Of a stretch of 64,000 bases of DNA, positions 1 to 12,228 are shown piece after piece. The notes under the pieces are model-generated. The model saw only the letters and a list, made by a program, of their open reading frames with translations. It was not told the origin of the DNA and searched no databases. The DNA is from Eutrigla gurnardus (lineage: Eukaryota > Chordata > Actinopteri > Perciformes > Triglidae). The position numbers and the translations under genes were made by a program. The stretch is from positions 20,022,546-20,086,545 of the forward strand of contig OY741273.1 in NCBI GenBank assembly GCA_963514095.1. The letters are read 5' to 3'. Position 1 is the first letter of the stretch. Each line of letters starts with the position of its first letter.

Positions 1-829
1 CTGAATGGTGACATTCTGCAATGTAGTTAGGAATGCAAACTACAGTCATCCCAAAAGATGCCACATTTTGCCATAAAAAAATAGTCCCATCTGATTGAAA
101 TGTATCATTTTTGCACTGAGCTGCAGGTGACGCTCGGGTGAAATCCCAGCAGTGTTCAAAAGCTTAATACTGTGGCCCCCAAATACCTCGAAGCACAGTG
201 GGTTCTCTCCCAACATTGTCTCATTCGGGACTCATTTCTGCCCAGACCTCGATTCACTTGGGTGGCGACCATCTAAGCCTGCCTGCAGATGAAAAAAATA
301 TATATATTTCCAATCTTCAGCATCAAATTGAAACGCCGTGATACTGAGATGAGGGTTAGCCAGGTGGTTTCGCAATAAGACATAACCAGCCGATCTTGAT
401 TTTAAATGGAATGACATTTGTTCCCTCCTGGGACTAACTTGTTTGTACATGTAGCCGATGCTGAGAGAAATCAAAAGCTCCTGTCGAGCCATTTTGCAAC
501 TCAGGTAAAGTACAGTTAGAGAAAAGGTAGATGTTACTTTTATATTTTCTTAAAGTTGAAGCGGTCAGGCTTTTTCACAGCAAAAAGGTGGATTCTGTTT
601 TTTTCAGTGGTGGAAAACATATTAACGGATTCATTCATCGTTGGGCACAAAGCAGCACATGTAGTTTCTTAAAAGTGAGTTTATCCTGCAAATCCTAATT
701 TCTATCCGCTTGTAGTTCAAAATGCTGGTACAACCACTTGCAAAACATGTGAGAGGCATTTAACAACAATATATTAAGTAGTAGAACAGTGGTTTTGGTC
801 GTCACATTGAACTTGGATTAGTCGTGTCA
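1..829. other. noncoding DNA, nothing recognised
   Basis: No repeat family, RNA gene or plausible exon is visible. A minus-strand open frame of 86 codons (232-492) has no recognisable domain and no convincing splice context, so I treat it as chance. Confidence 0.6.
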
Positions 830-1440
830 TGCCTGCCTGCATTTTAAATAAAGAACTGTTGCCTTTAAAGCTCACAATCAAAGCTGCCTGCATATATATC
901 ACAGCAGGAGACCTTTGGTTGTAAGGAAAGTTCTTGTCAATATAAATGCACAGTTAATTAAATGCCAGCTATGTGGCACAGCTTCTCTCTGGCCTACTCA
1001 TTAACCTTCCCCGTTCAATATGCCAGAGGAAGTAACCTTTTCACAACTCACTCACGGGCCTAGAGACCATGTTTATTGACGTGGGCACGGTAAGGCACTC
1101 TCCCCCCAATGCCTGCATTATTCCTCTGTTGTCATATACTTTGCTGTGTCATTTTAATACCCCCTGGTTCTAAAATAGTTAATTATTTGTGTGGAGCCCT
1201 TTGGCGTCTGCTTTATTAAAACACATCGGCCCGTTAGCTTCTCTTTGGGCCCGTCAGCTCAGGGAAATACTCATGTAGCGTGCACGGAAGTCTCGCATTA
1301 GAAGAATGCATTCTAAATCGAATTCGACCGATCGCTCTTTTATTGTGACTCAATTATAGTCTGCCCTTTGTTTGTACCGCTCGCTCACCTCCGGCCAACA
1401 CACTATTAGCAACACATTATGAATTAATACCTCCAAGGCA
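830..1440. promoter_or_regulatory. candidate conserved noncoding element
   Basis: The stretch is free of simple repeats and holds several homeodomain-type cores: TTAATTA near 954-960, TTAATTATT near 1179-1187 and GAATTAATAC near 1421-1430. It also has a near-perfect direct repeat, GGCCCGTTAGCT at 1228-1239 and GGCCCGTCAGCT at 1248-1259. Such composition is common in developmental enhancers of fish gene deserts. That reading is inference; no conservation data are available here. Confidence 0.2.
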
Positions 1441-3392
1441 ACTGCATGCACTTTGCGATCAAATCAACAATCAATTCCACTTGCCAACTCGAAGCCATTT
1501 TTCCCATTACGCTTATAACTCAGGGGAACCAAAACAGATTATGTGTCTTCATGCATAATCTCATTTTGCCATTATATGTGGTTATTATTAAAAGAGATAG
1601 TTGTTATTGGAAGAAAAAAACAAAAAGCCCAGGGTGGTTGCTCACCGATGATTCCTCATAATGTGGCTCTGTGTGTGTTTGCACTCGTCTACATGTGAAC
1701 ATGTGCGGAGTGGGCGTCGGTCGTGATGGTGCACGACTTTGTTCAAGGACACTCCCGCTCAGGCTTTTAAGTCTTCTACACCCCCCTACCCCTCACCCCC
1801 CCCAATCAATACCTTGCCATTTTACCTCCGTAGCACCGAGGCAGAGACCTCTCCACAACTCAACACCTGTCCCCTGGAACGGCAGAGATCTGTCACAGAT
1901 CTTTCCACTCTGAAACATGAAATCACCGGCAGCAGCAAAGCAGCGACTGCCATTTAAAACAGGCTGTCTATCCCCCATGGGAGTAGCGATGAGAAGTGTG
2001 GGGGGGTGGGGGGTTACGCCCGTCGAGAGAACAGACTAGACAGGGATTCCGGGCTCCAAACTGAACAGGAAATGAAGCCGTCTCCATCTGGTGGGGTGTT
2101 CATCACGAGGTTGCGAGTAGGTTACGGTTCGTGCAGTAGGGATTGTTTCGACTTTCTCAACAACTGAATTTCTTCTTGAAACCGATTTTCTGCAACAACA
2201 AAAAAAAGGATGAAATAACTTATCTGTCATATTGTGAGGTATTTTAGCGAAGAAGTGCCTGTAAGAAAGGGAATCTAGCCATAATTACATGACTATTATC
2301 ACTTGCCAGTATGGCACTGTGTGTCCTTGCAGAAAATAAGATAGAACCCACACAAGCACAACCTTTCTGACTCATCTTGAAGAAGAAGAAAAAAAGCACC
2401 TTGAAATTCGCAACTTTAAAAGTACACAAAGTACTTTCAGCTTAATCTAAAATGAGTTTTCTACATGTGGCTGATAAAAAGAAGCCCTCCTCTTTGTTCT
2501 CTTTATTCCTACTGGGGTGTTTTTTTTGGGGGGGGGATTGGAGATTGATGATGATTACATCACTAAGGAAACTGGTTTTGATATAGATAATCGTGTCAGT
2601 GAATTTAGCGTCATTGTCGACGGTAGTGGCGATGATGATGATGTGGCGGCGGAGGTAGCCGCGGTGCAGATGCTGCTCCTGCTGTGGTGACAATGGCGAG
2701 GATAATGGGGCCTCATGAGCTAAACTCTAAATCCGCCATAACAATTTCCACGATTTCAACCACGTGCTGCTGTGAAGGAACACAACACAAATTGAGTAGA
2801 AGACAGCAGGTTCTGAATGGGAAGCCAGACCGAATCAATTCACCCCGGGGGTTAATGTGCTACCATCCCCTGCCATTGTGTTCTCATGGAAACGGACTTG
2901 CATGCATCTGTTGAATGGTCGCACATAATTCACGATCGTCACAATGTAGCTAATGATGCTTTTATCTGTCTTTTTTTCTTCATCCATGGTCCCTTGGGAA
3001 CGTGTCCGCTTCTGTCTCTCACCTGAATGATCCGTGTCATGGGCGCCTTACGACAGGTAAGAGTCTTTATCCTAGCAGCACCCTTTTGTCTTTTTTTTTT
3101 TTGTTTGTTTGAAAGCACACCTTCTCCAAGACCATTTAGCGGAGACACCTCCTGCAAATGGCAGTCTGCATCAAACACGTGAACGTATAGCTAAAAGACT
3201 GACTGCATGCATTTGCATACTCGCTGCACTCTCCTTGATCTTATTGAATATTCATACGCCCGCTGAAAACAAGTCGCAGAGTTTGAAATAGAGATTGCTG
3301 TCACAGCCCGTGAATCAGGGAGTAATTTTAGATCTTGAAGGCGCAGTAATCAGTGTTGCCAGCTGTCATCCCTTATGCACACACAGCAACCT
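1441..3392. other. noncoding DNA with low-complexity patches
   Basis: No gene seen. It contains a C-run near 1797-1804, G-rich sequence around 2000-2012, a T8/G9 junction at 2520-2536, and a short GAT/GGC triplet-rich patch at about 2628-2665. Open frames here are short and unrecognised. Confidence 0.6.
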
Positions 3393-3400
3393 ACACACAC

Positions 3401-3440
3401 ACACATGCAGACACACACATGCAGGGACACACATGCAGGG
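3401..3440. repeat. 14-bp-period minisatellite, three units
   Basis: ACACATGCAG occurs at 3401-3410, 3415-3424 and 3429-3438, an exact 14-bp period, inside a CA-rich stretch. It probably arose by slippage from a CA tract carrying an interruption. Confidence 0.8.
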
Positions 3441-4615
3441 ACACATACATCCACTCCACATATCCGATGTCTCCGTTACACCAGGAGACTTTTTTATTTT
3501 TTTAAAGATAAGCCCAGTGAAGGGTTTGTAGCTTGATGTGTGACACATCATGACTTCAGATGCACTCTCTCAAATCTCCCTTCACTAAGGGCGAGACCTA
3601 ATACACTCAGTGGACAGCTACAAGCTTGAGGTGCCACGCTGCATCCATCCGAGTAGTCCCCATCATCTCACTCTCAGATAGGACTAAAGGATTCTTAAAA
3701 GCGGTTGAAGTGTTTATATCTCCCAAAATGTTACAGAGTGCAAAAATTGCTGCCGTGCTGGTGTAATATCAGGGTTGAGTTTGAGGTAGTGTCTCTTCTT
3801 GTTAGTGGAAGGAAACGCTTGCGACATCTCTAAAGGTATGGGGGCGTTGTGTTCCTTGGTTGCACTGTTCTCCTTTTGTTCTGTGACAAAAGTACAAAAG
3901 GACAGAGAAAAGTTGATGTTTCGAATGAAACTGCTTGTTATAAAAGGGGGGAAGGAGGGAGGGAATAAGGATGAGGGATGTAGAGGTGACAAGACAAAAA
4001 TCGATGGACAGCCCTACCTTTTTGTGTTCAGCAACACAAAAAATATAAAAGGAGTAATTTGTTTTGTTTTGCTAAAGTAATAACAGCGTGTCACTCAATA
4101 TTGTCATGTTTGTATGCCGCTCTGCCGATAGGAAAAAAAGTTGGCTGGACTGACAAGTGATTTGCATAAAGTCAGGCAACCAATCATGATGCGCCAACCT
4201 GAATACATGTACCCACAGTACACACCGCACCCTCTTCAATGAACCCCTAGGTTAAAGGAACTCATAGAACTAGAGTTACAATATTGTAAAGTCAGTCTGA
4301 CCATCATTTGCATGATTCTCTGTGAGAAAGGCATTTTGTGACACAAGTCAGCCATTGATGTTACTTTACTTTAACTTCCTTACAGCTAAATGTCTACACA
4401 GGAGACGTTCCAGCCCCGTTTTCCCATCTCATATACACCGTACCAAACAGAGGCACACCTATTGAGTCAATCTAGCTACCTGCACAGGCCACGTAACATC
4501 TAGCCTTTACATCACGCATCTTCTTACTATGGGAGTGGTGTTGACGTTTGCATCTACCACTAGGGAATTGCAGTATTCCTAAAATGTCAAACTATAACTT
4601 TCAAGAAAAAATAAA

Positions 4616-4618
<3 letters not shown>
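3441..4618. other. noncoding DNA, nothing recognised
   Basis: Unique-looking AT-rich DNA. Overlapping open frames at 3714-3992 (minus) and 3799-4080 (plus) lie across each other on opposite strands, with no recognisable domain in either, as expected for chance frames. Confidence 0.6.

Positions 4619-4687
<69 letters not shown>
4619..4687. repeat. (GT)n microsatellite, about 34 units
   Basis: Uninterrupted GT dinucleotides over 69 bp. A pure tract of this length is expected to be length-polymorphic. Confidence 0.99.
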
Positions 4688-4688
<1 letters not shown>

Positions 4689-4859
4689 CACTGGCTTGCA
4701 GGTTAAAGCCGCCACTTGCTGGAATTTAAGAGGACTGCCATTGAATTGTATAAGTCTGTTCCACATGAAGCTGAGCCTGGAGAGTTTTCCTTAAAATGTC
4801 ATAAGCCCATAAAAGTGAAGCATTACATCATAAAAAAAAAACATACCCGTGGGTTTCGA

Positions 4860-5160
4860 GCCATGTTGGTGCCTTGGCTTTAGGGATGGCAATTCTTGGT
4901 TTGTCGGATGGTCAACAACTTTCTCAACAGCTGTTTAATGGAAATTACATGAATGCCAGGAAATGTGCTTATCCTTTCCCTTTTTTCATATATTTAGCAA
5001 ATGCCAAATTGTAGGAGCCAATTAGTGAATATCAGCCAGCTAACATGGTGAACACGGTGAGCATTAGCATATTAACATTAGTGTTGCCATGCTAACATCA
5101 GTATTTATTCCAAAACACCACTAGTATGGTTGTAGCCCAACAGTTTGCTTATCGGCTGTT
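4860..5160 (+). repeat. old teleost interspersed repeat fragment
   Basis: The segment combines hallmark phrases of a repeat I know as common in percomorph genomes: a 'caacaactttctcaacagct'-like phrase near 4914-4933 followed by a 'gaaattacatgaatgcc'-like phrase, then a run of GCTAACATGGTGAACA and GCATTAGCATATTAACATTAG-like words at about 5038-5100. The order matches my memory of the repeat, but the copy is diverged and partly deleted. I cannot assign its class; a library search would be decisive. Confidence 0.55.
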
Positions 5161-5689
5161 TAATAATTATTTTAGTGGAACATGTTCTTCCCATTTTGAT
5201 ATTAATCATGACTGAGTCGTTGTACTTGACTGTCACAGTCAGAGAGCTGTATCTAACCTTTATTTTGTCACCTGAATTCATGACGTCTCACATTTTGTAA
5301 GAGTTAAGAAAAGAGTTAAAGAGATCAAGAGACATAAAAACAGATATAGCCGCTGATTTTGTGTAACTGTCATTGTGTAAGTCATGGTAGTGGAAAAAAA
5401 ACATGACTGACTCATTCTGTCAGATCCATTTAACCTTGTTGACACATGTGCTCACCATGTTGCCACACTTTTCAGCACAAACCTCAAAGCTCTGTACTCT
5501 ACTGGGAAGTCACCTGGTTTCATTTGTAGGTATCGGCGGTATCCACCACGCTCATAAATTGCAAATGTGCAACTTCACAGTGTTTAGATATATAACTTGT
5601 GCAGCCTGATAAGTAAATCACAGTAAGCCATCCCTCCCTCGACCACATTAAAACACATTATTGATGTTCAAAAAGTCAGGTTGATTTAC
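5161..5689. other. noncoding DNA, nothing recognised
   Basis: No repeat or exon recognised. A 68-codon plus-strand frame at 5403-5609 has no domain. Confidence 0.55.
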
Positions 5690-6330
5690 ACTGGTTGTCA
5701 TTCCAGCGGTATGCGCCCCGTTTGCTGCATTATAGATGTGCAGTGTCTACATGAGTGGTAATGTGTCTCTGTGTATGAGGTTGAGGACAGAATTGGCATG
5801 CTTTTCCCACTGCTGGACATTCTACCAGCGCGTGTCCTCAGGCCAGGCCATGCATGTAGTCGGCTCTGCCTTTTCCCGTCCACGTGGCCGTGTGCTGAGG
5901 AGCACGCAAATGAGAAACGGAGGTGCTTCACATCCAGAGCGGAGCTGTTCATTTAGATAAGAGCAGCAGTGCATTCAGGACATGAAACAGGGGGTTAACG
6001 CCGCCGCCCGTAGACCGGCGAACGAGGCAGGATTTCAGGGGGAATTTAGTGGCGAAACTGGGACTAATCCTGTTTGTAAAAAGTCACAGGTAGAGGGATT
6101 AAGGCCTGTTGTGTTGTCAGCCTCAACATAGACATAATCTCGGCAATAAGGAGGAAGAGACGTGCGCCGGTCTCGGAGTGTCGCGTGTAATGTTATTTTG
6201 GTGAGAAGTGCCAAGGGGGGATTTGTGAGGATGGGGGGAGCACAGCTGACCTTCAGTAAACGCACACATGCAAGGCTCTAACACGTGGGCACCTGCCGCG
6301 TGTGGGTATTGCATTACACGCTTATTAATT
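5690..6330. promoter_or_regulatory. candidate regulatory element with paired bicoid-type sites
   Basis: GC-balanced, repeat-free sequence, CpG-rich around 5995-6030. CTAATCC at 6064-6070 and GGGATTA at 6095-6101 form an inverted pair of OTX/PITX/bicoid-class TAATCC cores about 30 bp apart. Enhancer function is inference; several overlapping short frames in this interval on both strands show no domain. Confidence 0.22.
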
Positions 6331-8559
6331 TATTTTCGTTAATTCAGAGGATGCCTGTCTGTGACGTAAACCTAAAATAGTGGCTCTTTGAGTGAGCAGC
6401 AAACAGACTCGCCCACCTTCGCACATGCACTCGTGTCTTTTTTTATTTGGCAACGAAACCCTCATCGTATTGCCTCGTTGGAGTTACTTCAGTTCTTAAC
6501 GAGGTTTTTAGGTTGCATTTTTTATTTTATGTTACGTTCAACCACTGTGTTCAGTCTTTTATAGATTTAGCCACCATTGGCCATTATGGGATTTCAGTCA
6601 TCATCATAATCATTACAGCGACAATACAAGACAACTCACCCGACACACCAGATGGTTTGTCTGAGACGCCGTCATTGGAAACTGCTTGGAAAAGGGCGGG
6701 CACTTTCAAGCAATACCGGCAGGCGATTGGACGCGATTGAAGAGTGAAAACCTCTCTTCCATTTTTGCTCTTCTTTTTTCAAATTCTGATGTAACTAATG
6801 CTACCTCAGCATCTACGCCGACCTCTTTAGGAGCTGCCATTATTGTCCATTGTTATTCTCATATTCAATCAGGAATTCTTATAGATACATAGGTTCAATT
6901 TGTCCTTGTAATACCTCCTCACAAAACCTAAATGGCAGCTCGCCGGAGGGAGATTGCCAGTTTCCTACTTATATGTAATTTCCACGCTAAATATCACAGT
7001 ATAAAGCATGTTTAAAGTGGTTACGTCTCTAGTCTGAGCTGTGCACAGCCAATATGGTAGGTTGTTTATTTACATGGTGCAACGTAATGCTTGCTGTAAC
7101 AACATGTTGACCCTGATTTCTATGCCATCATCACAGTACTAGGAAACATTTCTCATTCAGCTTTTACATCTCATTTTGAATGAAAGTGAAGTTATGTGAC
7201 TCCCGTTATATGGTGTATCCGCTGTGTGAGCAAGAGAGCTGTGGTAGTGCTGCCTTTTTTTCATTTTCAAATATATATTTACATTTTGAATTGCATTTTG
7301 AATATTCTGAATGTATACTGTACCATACCAGTAGCTATGGCAGCTTTGGACCAAAGACCAGGGAAGGATGGACATAAACACTAACTGATTAACTGGTATT
7401 CACAATCTGATTCATTATCACTAAAGGCTCATTTAACAATGTTTAAGAATGTATGTATCTATTCCAAAGAAATGTGAATTTAATAAGTGATTAAAAAAAT
7501 CTTCTTAAGTTTCAAAGATAAAAAAAATAAGTGAAAACATCAATCATACTTATTGGCTGTTGTGGGACCTACTTGAGAAGAAGTAAAATAGTTTTGACAT
7601 TTTCAAGGAGAAACCATTTATGAACCGCATATTCATTTAAACCATAATTTATCCTTGGAAAGACACATTGAGGAGCAATAGCTCTCTGTAACAAGTGTGT
7701 TACTTTACAATTTAAAAACATGAACTGCACAAAATGCATAAATTACAAAAATAAAGACAAAAATCACAAGGCATCAAAATACATGGGAGGGCAATACAGG
7801 TCTAAGCAAAGCATCAATGAATCATCTTTAATGACAACATTGACATTACATGAAGATTAATGTTATTTTAATGAGTTATCTCAGACTACCTGAAGACACC
7901 AGTGCATAAAGATTCAAAATGTATTTTAAATGAGTCCATGATGCGTGCTCTGCATATCTAAAAACCAACGTCCTACGGTCAGTAATAACTGTTGTCTGTG
8001 TAGCATAACTTTATAACTGCGCACATGCCAAGGGTGCTGATCTGTGTGAAGCTAAAGTAATTCAGTCGAGCGGCGGGATCGAACATTCCACTATAGGACC
8101 GTGTCATCAGCATAGAAGTGGGACAAGGCCGGAAATAGATCCTGTTTGTCGTATCGGTTCATGCCACAGACCAAAGGTCATAGTCAAGAAGAAAATGCCA
8201 ACACGGATGTCAACATGAATGGCCGTGTGTGCACACGCACCCGCAGAGACACACATGTTCTAAGATGTGCCACCAAATGTCACCGCCTCCTCCCTCATTC
8301 AGCCTGCCAAAGAAACCTGTAATAGTCCTGCAGATGACCACCTCTACGTTCTCCTTTATTTCTCTCTTTCTTTGACACACACACTTGCACTATCAAGTTT
8401 CTCTCCCCACATACATCGAAATCTGTGAATCTGGCTACAGTTGAGAGCCGTCTCTGATGCGCATTACCCTCCCCCTGTGGTCGGGTCTTTGTCGGCTCCT
8501 TGATCTTCACTGACAATAGCTTTCTTCCTTTTATTTTGCAACATCTCGAGGCCACTGGA
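6331..8559. other. noncoding DNA, AT-rich in the middle
   Basis: About 7400-7950 is strongly AT-rich. A short alternating purine-pyrimidine stretch (GTGTGTGCACACGCAC) lies near 8226-8241. No exon or repeat family is recognised; the short frames at 6447-6740, 7157-7381 and 8295-8555 have no domain. Confidence 0.6.
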
Positions 8560-8840
8560 ACCCAGGTACAAAGACGCAGCTGGAATATGTTGTGAGCCCC
8601 TCAGTACAAACTGGAAGCAGAGCTAACCAGCCATGGCCGGAGCCTAAAACGTACCCAAACCAATTGCCTTCTTATTTGAGCAGCTGCAGCCTTTCCCGTC
8701 TCCACTTCACTTCATCTCCTTCCTGTGTCCAATTCAATTTAATTCCAAGACACGAGGGATAGGCAGAGCTTTCAGATTATTACAGTCAAGTCATTGCTCG
8801 CCTTAATGATAGTAGTCTGACTTATTCCGTAAGAAGAAAA
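8560..8840. promoter_or_regulatory. possible conserved noncoding element
   Basis: Repeat-free, with AATTCAATTTAATTCC around 8730-8745 and a CAGATTATTACAGTCAAG phrase just downstream. The texture is that of a conserved enhancer, but this is a weak, unproven impression. Confidence 0.15.
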
Positions 8841-9099
8841 AAAACACTTCGTATTCCAAAGAGACTTCTCCTCTCCTCTCTCCGTCTCTTATCTCCCTCC
8901 ATCTCCATCTCACACATGCACTGCCTGTCTGTTTGGAAATTCAAGATGCATTTCAAAACATCATTGCGCAAAACCAATGACGCCACTATTAGCTTCTCTT
9001 CAGACAAGACAGGACTTCAGGTACACATATAATTTTAGTCCCACGATGCAACATCTAATACCAGCGGAAACAATGAATTATCTCCCCTTGTCTCTCATG

Positions 9100-9112
9100 C
9101 ACACACACACAC

Positions 9113-9148
<36 letters not shown>
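9100..9148. repeat. (CA)n microsatellite
   Basis: About 24 CA units with a single CG interruption near 9117. Confidence 0.99.
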
Positions 9149-9150
<2 letters not shown>

Positions 9151-9289
9151 TTTTTCCCCATTTCTCGTCCAGAACTTCTCCCTGGCTCCCTAGAGGTGCA
9201 GATAAAATAATTGAGAAAAGAGAGACAGGAAGAGATAGGACTCCGGCATCGTGTGATGCCAGGCCCGAGCCAGCCAGGACTTTATTCCC

Positions 9290-9620
9290 CACTTATTAAT
9301 TTGACTTCATGAATGAGTCGACATTGTGCTGTGAAAATGACTGCAGATTAGCACTGATTAAAGAGGGAAATCAGTTAACATAAGCACCACCCCCACATCC
9401 TCTCCAGCATCCCTCCTAATTAAATGCAGCCATGTGGAGCTGGGGCTCGTCGAGCCTGACTCTCTCCTGGGCCTCGGCTCCACTCCTGAAGCCCGCATAT
9501 CAAATATGTAAACCACTTTCGATAGCGGACAGATGGAATTAATTACTTCCCTGCAAGTTGACTGATGAGGCTACATGAAAGTTAGCATGAGCAATTATTT
9601 TTGACATTACATCGCTGTGC
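9290..9620. promoter_or_regulatory. candidate conserved noncoding element
   Basis: Repeat-free stretch with clustered homeodomain-type cores: CTAATTAAATG near 9416-9426 and GGAATTAATTAC near 9535-9546, plus further AATTAT words. Enhancer role is inferred from motif clustering only. Confidence 0.2.
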
Positions 9621-10857
9621 TTGTACGTCCCTCCGTCTTTACGGGAAGCAAGACAAAGAGACGCATTCAAACTGTAATAAGAAACACTTTTTTTGTTTTG
9701 TCATGTGCCTTTAATCGTCAGAACAGAAGGCACATTTTAAAGTAGATGTGAATCTTTGCCATCGTAGCTCTTGTTAACATAGAGACAAGAGAATATGATT
9801 TCTAAGTATAGAATCAGTCGGATTAGTTGAGGCTGAACAATTTGTTTTGCGTGTGTATATAGCAGGAAGAAACTGTATGTTATGTCTGTGATCATTAAAA
9901 TCAGAACGCAATCGTTACAGATTTCAGCTGTGATGCAGGAGAAGTAGTCTAACAGTCTGAATATAAGAAAATGGCCCCTTTAGCCAGAGGGTCGGCGTCA
10001 CCTGTACTGACGTGGCCTTGGGCGCGACACTTAACCCATTTACTGCTCCAGTGGCTTCTGTCATGAGCTCTGTCGCCTGCACCTTTGCTCTTACCCCCTT
10101 TGCTATCATGCCCACGTATATTTGTGAAAAGAAAATACCTTCCTCTGTAATCATTGTGCATGAAAATGTATTTTCTTTTAAAAAAAGGGGGGGGTGGGGC
10201 TTTACAGAGACTCAAATGGCTCCATGCAGAGGTCACGGACCATGCTCAGCGTGGCCTTCAAAATCCACAATGCCTCTGGCATTCCATACGACTGTATGTT
10301 GCATAAACATGAAATGGTTCGCTCTGCCTGACTTAGTGGTAACCTAAGTTTTGAGGCCATCTCGGGTGCAAAAGCATGCATTTTTGACCCGCACACCTGC
10401 AAAGTCACGGCAAACTCTGTGAAGAAACTGATAGAGGATCATGAACTCAGCATCCGCTGGGCTTTTTCACTCGCTTTACATTCCGGGATTTGCAAGAATA
10501 CATGACAAGACGATGCTCCCAGCTTTCGTAACGGAGGGGATAATGATATTCAGATCATGAAAAGAGACGTAGAGGGGCGACGATGCACCCATTCCCTATG
10601 AATCACCAGATGTGAATTTTACATCTGTGTCCCCTCGGTTGCAAACCGACGGGCGACAGGCACGCACCATGTATTATGGATGAGGTGGAAATAATGGAGG
10701 CAAGGGAGGAGAAGATGGTAAAGGAGTTATCACACAGGGATGGAACTATAGATGACAGGAGCTTAGCAGCGCCTTTCTGTCATGTATTCAATGAGTCACC
10801 TTATGTGGGCCATTAGTACTGTACGTGCATGTTTTGGGAAGTCTGGTAAACACATGA
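9621..10857. other. noncoding DNA with a short A7/G8 tract
   Basis: No gene seen. A-run then G8 at about 10180-10194, followed by TGGGGC. A 111-codon frame (10012-10347) is opposed by overlapping minus-strand frames and has no recognisable domain. Confidence 0.6.
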
Positions 10858-10879
10858 CCCCCCCCCCCCCCCCCCCCCC
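10858..10879. repeat. poly-C tract (22 C)
   Basis: Twenty-two consecutive cytosines, followed shortly by CA-rich sequence. Exact length may be unreliable because homopolymers are hard to sequence. Confidence 0.95.
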
Positions 10880-11947
10880 GGCTCACACACACCAAAACAC
10901 ACAGACACACTCACCATCCTGATGCATCCACATGAAATAGGGTTTTCGATCCTGGAGGCCCCTGAGGGCTTGTTTAGATGGTTTTTTTTTTTTTTCTATC
11001 ACAGCGTCTTGGGAGCTTTAGAGTAAATAGGAATTGGCTAATGCAGCTCAGAAAAAGGAAGCAGAGGAATGCTTTACGTATGTACCTGACTTTGGCCGAA
11101 GGCATATCTAAAATAGTTGTGATGTGCAAAGTCTGGAGCTGCCTCTCATTTCATGGTTAGTGCAGTTTCTTCATTCTGCAGCCAGTGGGCGTACAGGGAG
11201 CAGGGCGAGACTGCATATTTCACACCGTGGTTGTGGAGACTGAGGTTGATGGAAGCCCCCATCAGATAGTTAATAATGTCTACAAATGATGTTTTTAATC
11301 TTTAAACTCATTGGATCTTATTACATTTTCTTCTTTCTGTCTGAGGTTTTTTTTTTTCATTCTTTTGTTCCGCACTGGATTAATGCATTAGCCATCATTC
11401 GTGCATATACAATAAGCAATTCATATATATATATGTTCTACCCATTTCTAATATTTGTGGCAACATGACGTGAATACGGTGAGGTTGATTATCTCTGGCT
11501 TTTTCTCTTAAGAGGTCAGTAGTTCCGCTGACCCGAATCCGGTACGTATTTCATACTAATGTGCAAAGTCCTATTCGTGAGGTGCATATTATTTGAACAT
11601 AATTCGTGTAATGCCTTTGCCCCGCTGCACTGTTTTATTCCCCTTAGTTGTATGCGAGAGTATGAATCAAGTGCACCTTGAGCGCGGGAGACAGAGAAGG
11701 CATCCTGCTCTGTTCGGGTACGCTATACTTCACTTTGTATTGAAGGCGTCAAGGGCTTCCCGGCTGATATACCTGATCCGGGTTGACGGATGTGTGTCTC
11801 TGTCTCACCACAAGTGACAATTACGCTGACAAAGTGTAGTCACATACGAAGGAATGTCCTATATATATCATCAAAGTTAATAGAGTAAACAGAGAAATCC
11901 TAGGCCAACATCTGTTATAGGCTAGATGGAGTTTGGGTGACTATTGG

Positions 11948-11948
<1 letters not shown>
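10880..11948. other. noncoding DNA, nothing recognised
   Basis: Poly-T at about 10981-10995 and a short ATAT run near 11424-11434. Frames here are short and partly low complexity. Confidence 0.6.

Positions 11949-12030
<82 letters not shown>
11949..12030. repeat. (TG)41 microsatellite
   Basis: 82 bp of uninterrupted TG. One of the two longest pure dinucleotide tracts in the window. Confidence 0.99.
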
Positions 12031-12031
<1 letters not shown>

Positions 12032-12170
12032 TCTGCATGCATGTTAGGTTTACTTATGCGTTATATTATGTGGTGATTTTTATTTTGAACAGTGTCTGGA
12101 AAGTAAGTTTCCCTCATGGGGCTATAACCGTTTAAATTAGATTGTTTTGCGTTTGCACCTGCAGTTGTTC

Positions 12171-12228
12171 ACACCCACACACACACCCACACACACATCC
12201 ACGCGTGCACGCACGTGTGTGAGTGAGT
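12171..12228. repeat. CA-rich to GT-rich alternating tract
   Basis: ACACCCACAC-type sequence passes through CACGCGTGCACGCACGTGTGTG into GAGTGAGTGAG. The central part alternates pyrimidine and purine and is CG/CA-rich, a composition favourable to left-handed DNA and hairpins. Confidence 0.75.

Noticed and set aside
3393..3452. CRISPR-like short regular repeats
   Set aside because: The 14-bp period CA-rich units are a minisatellite in vertebrate DNA; no spacers or cas genes.
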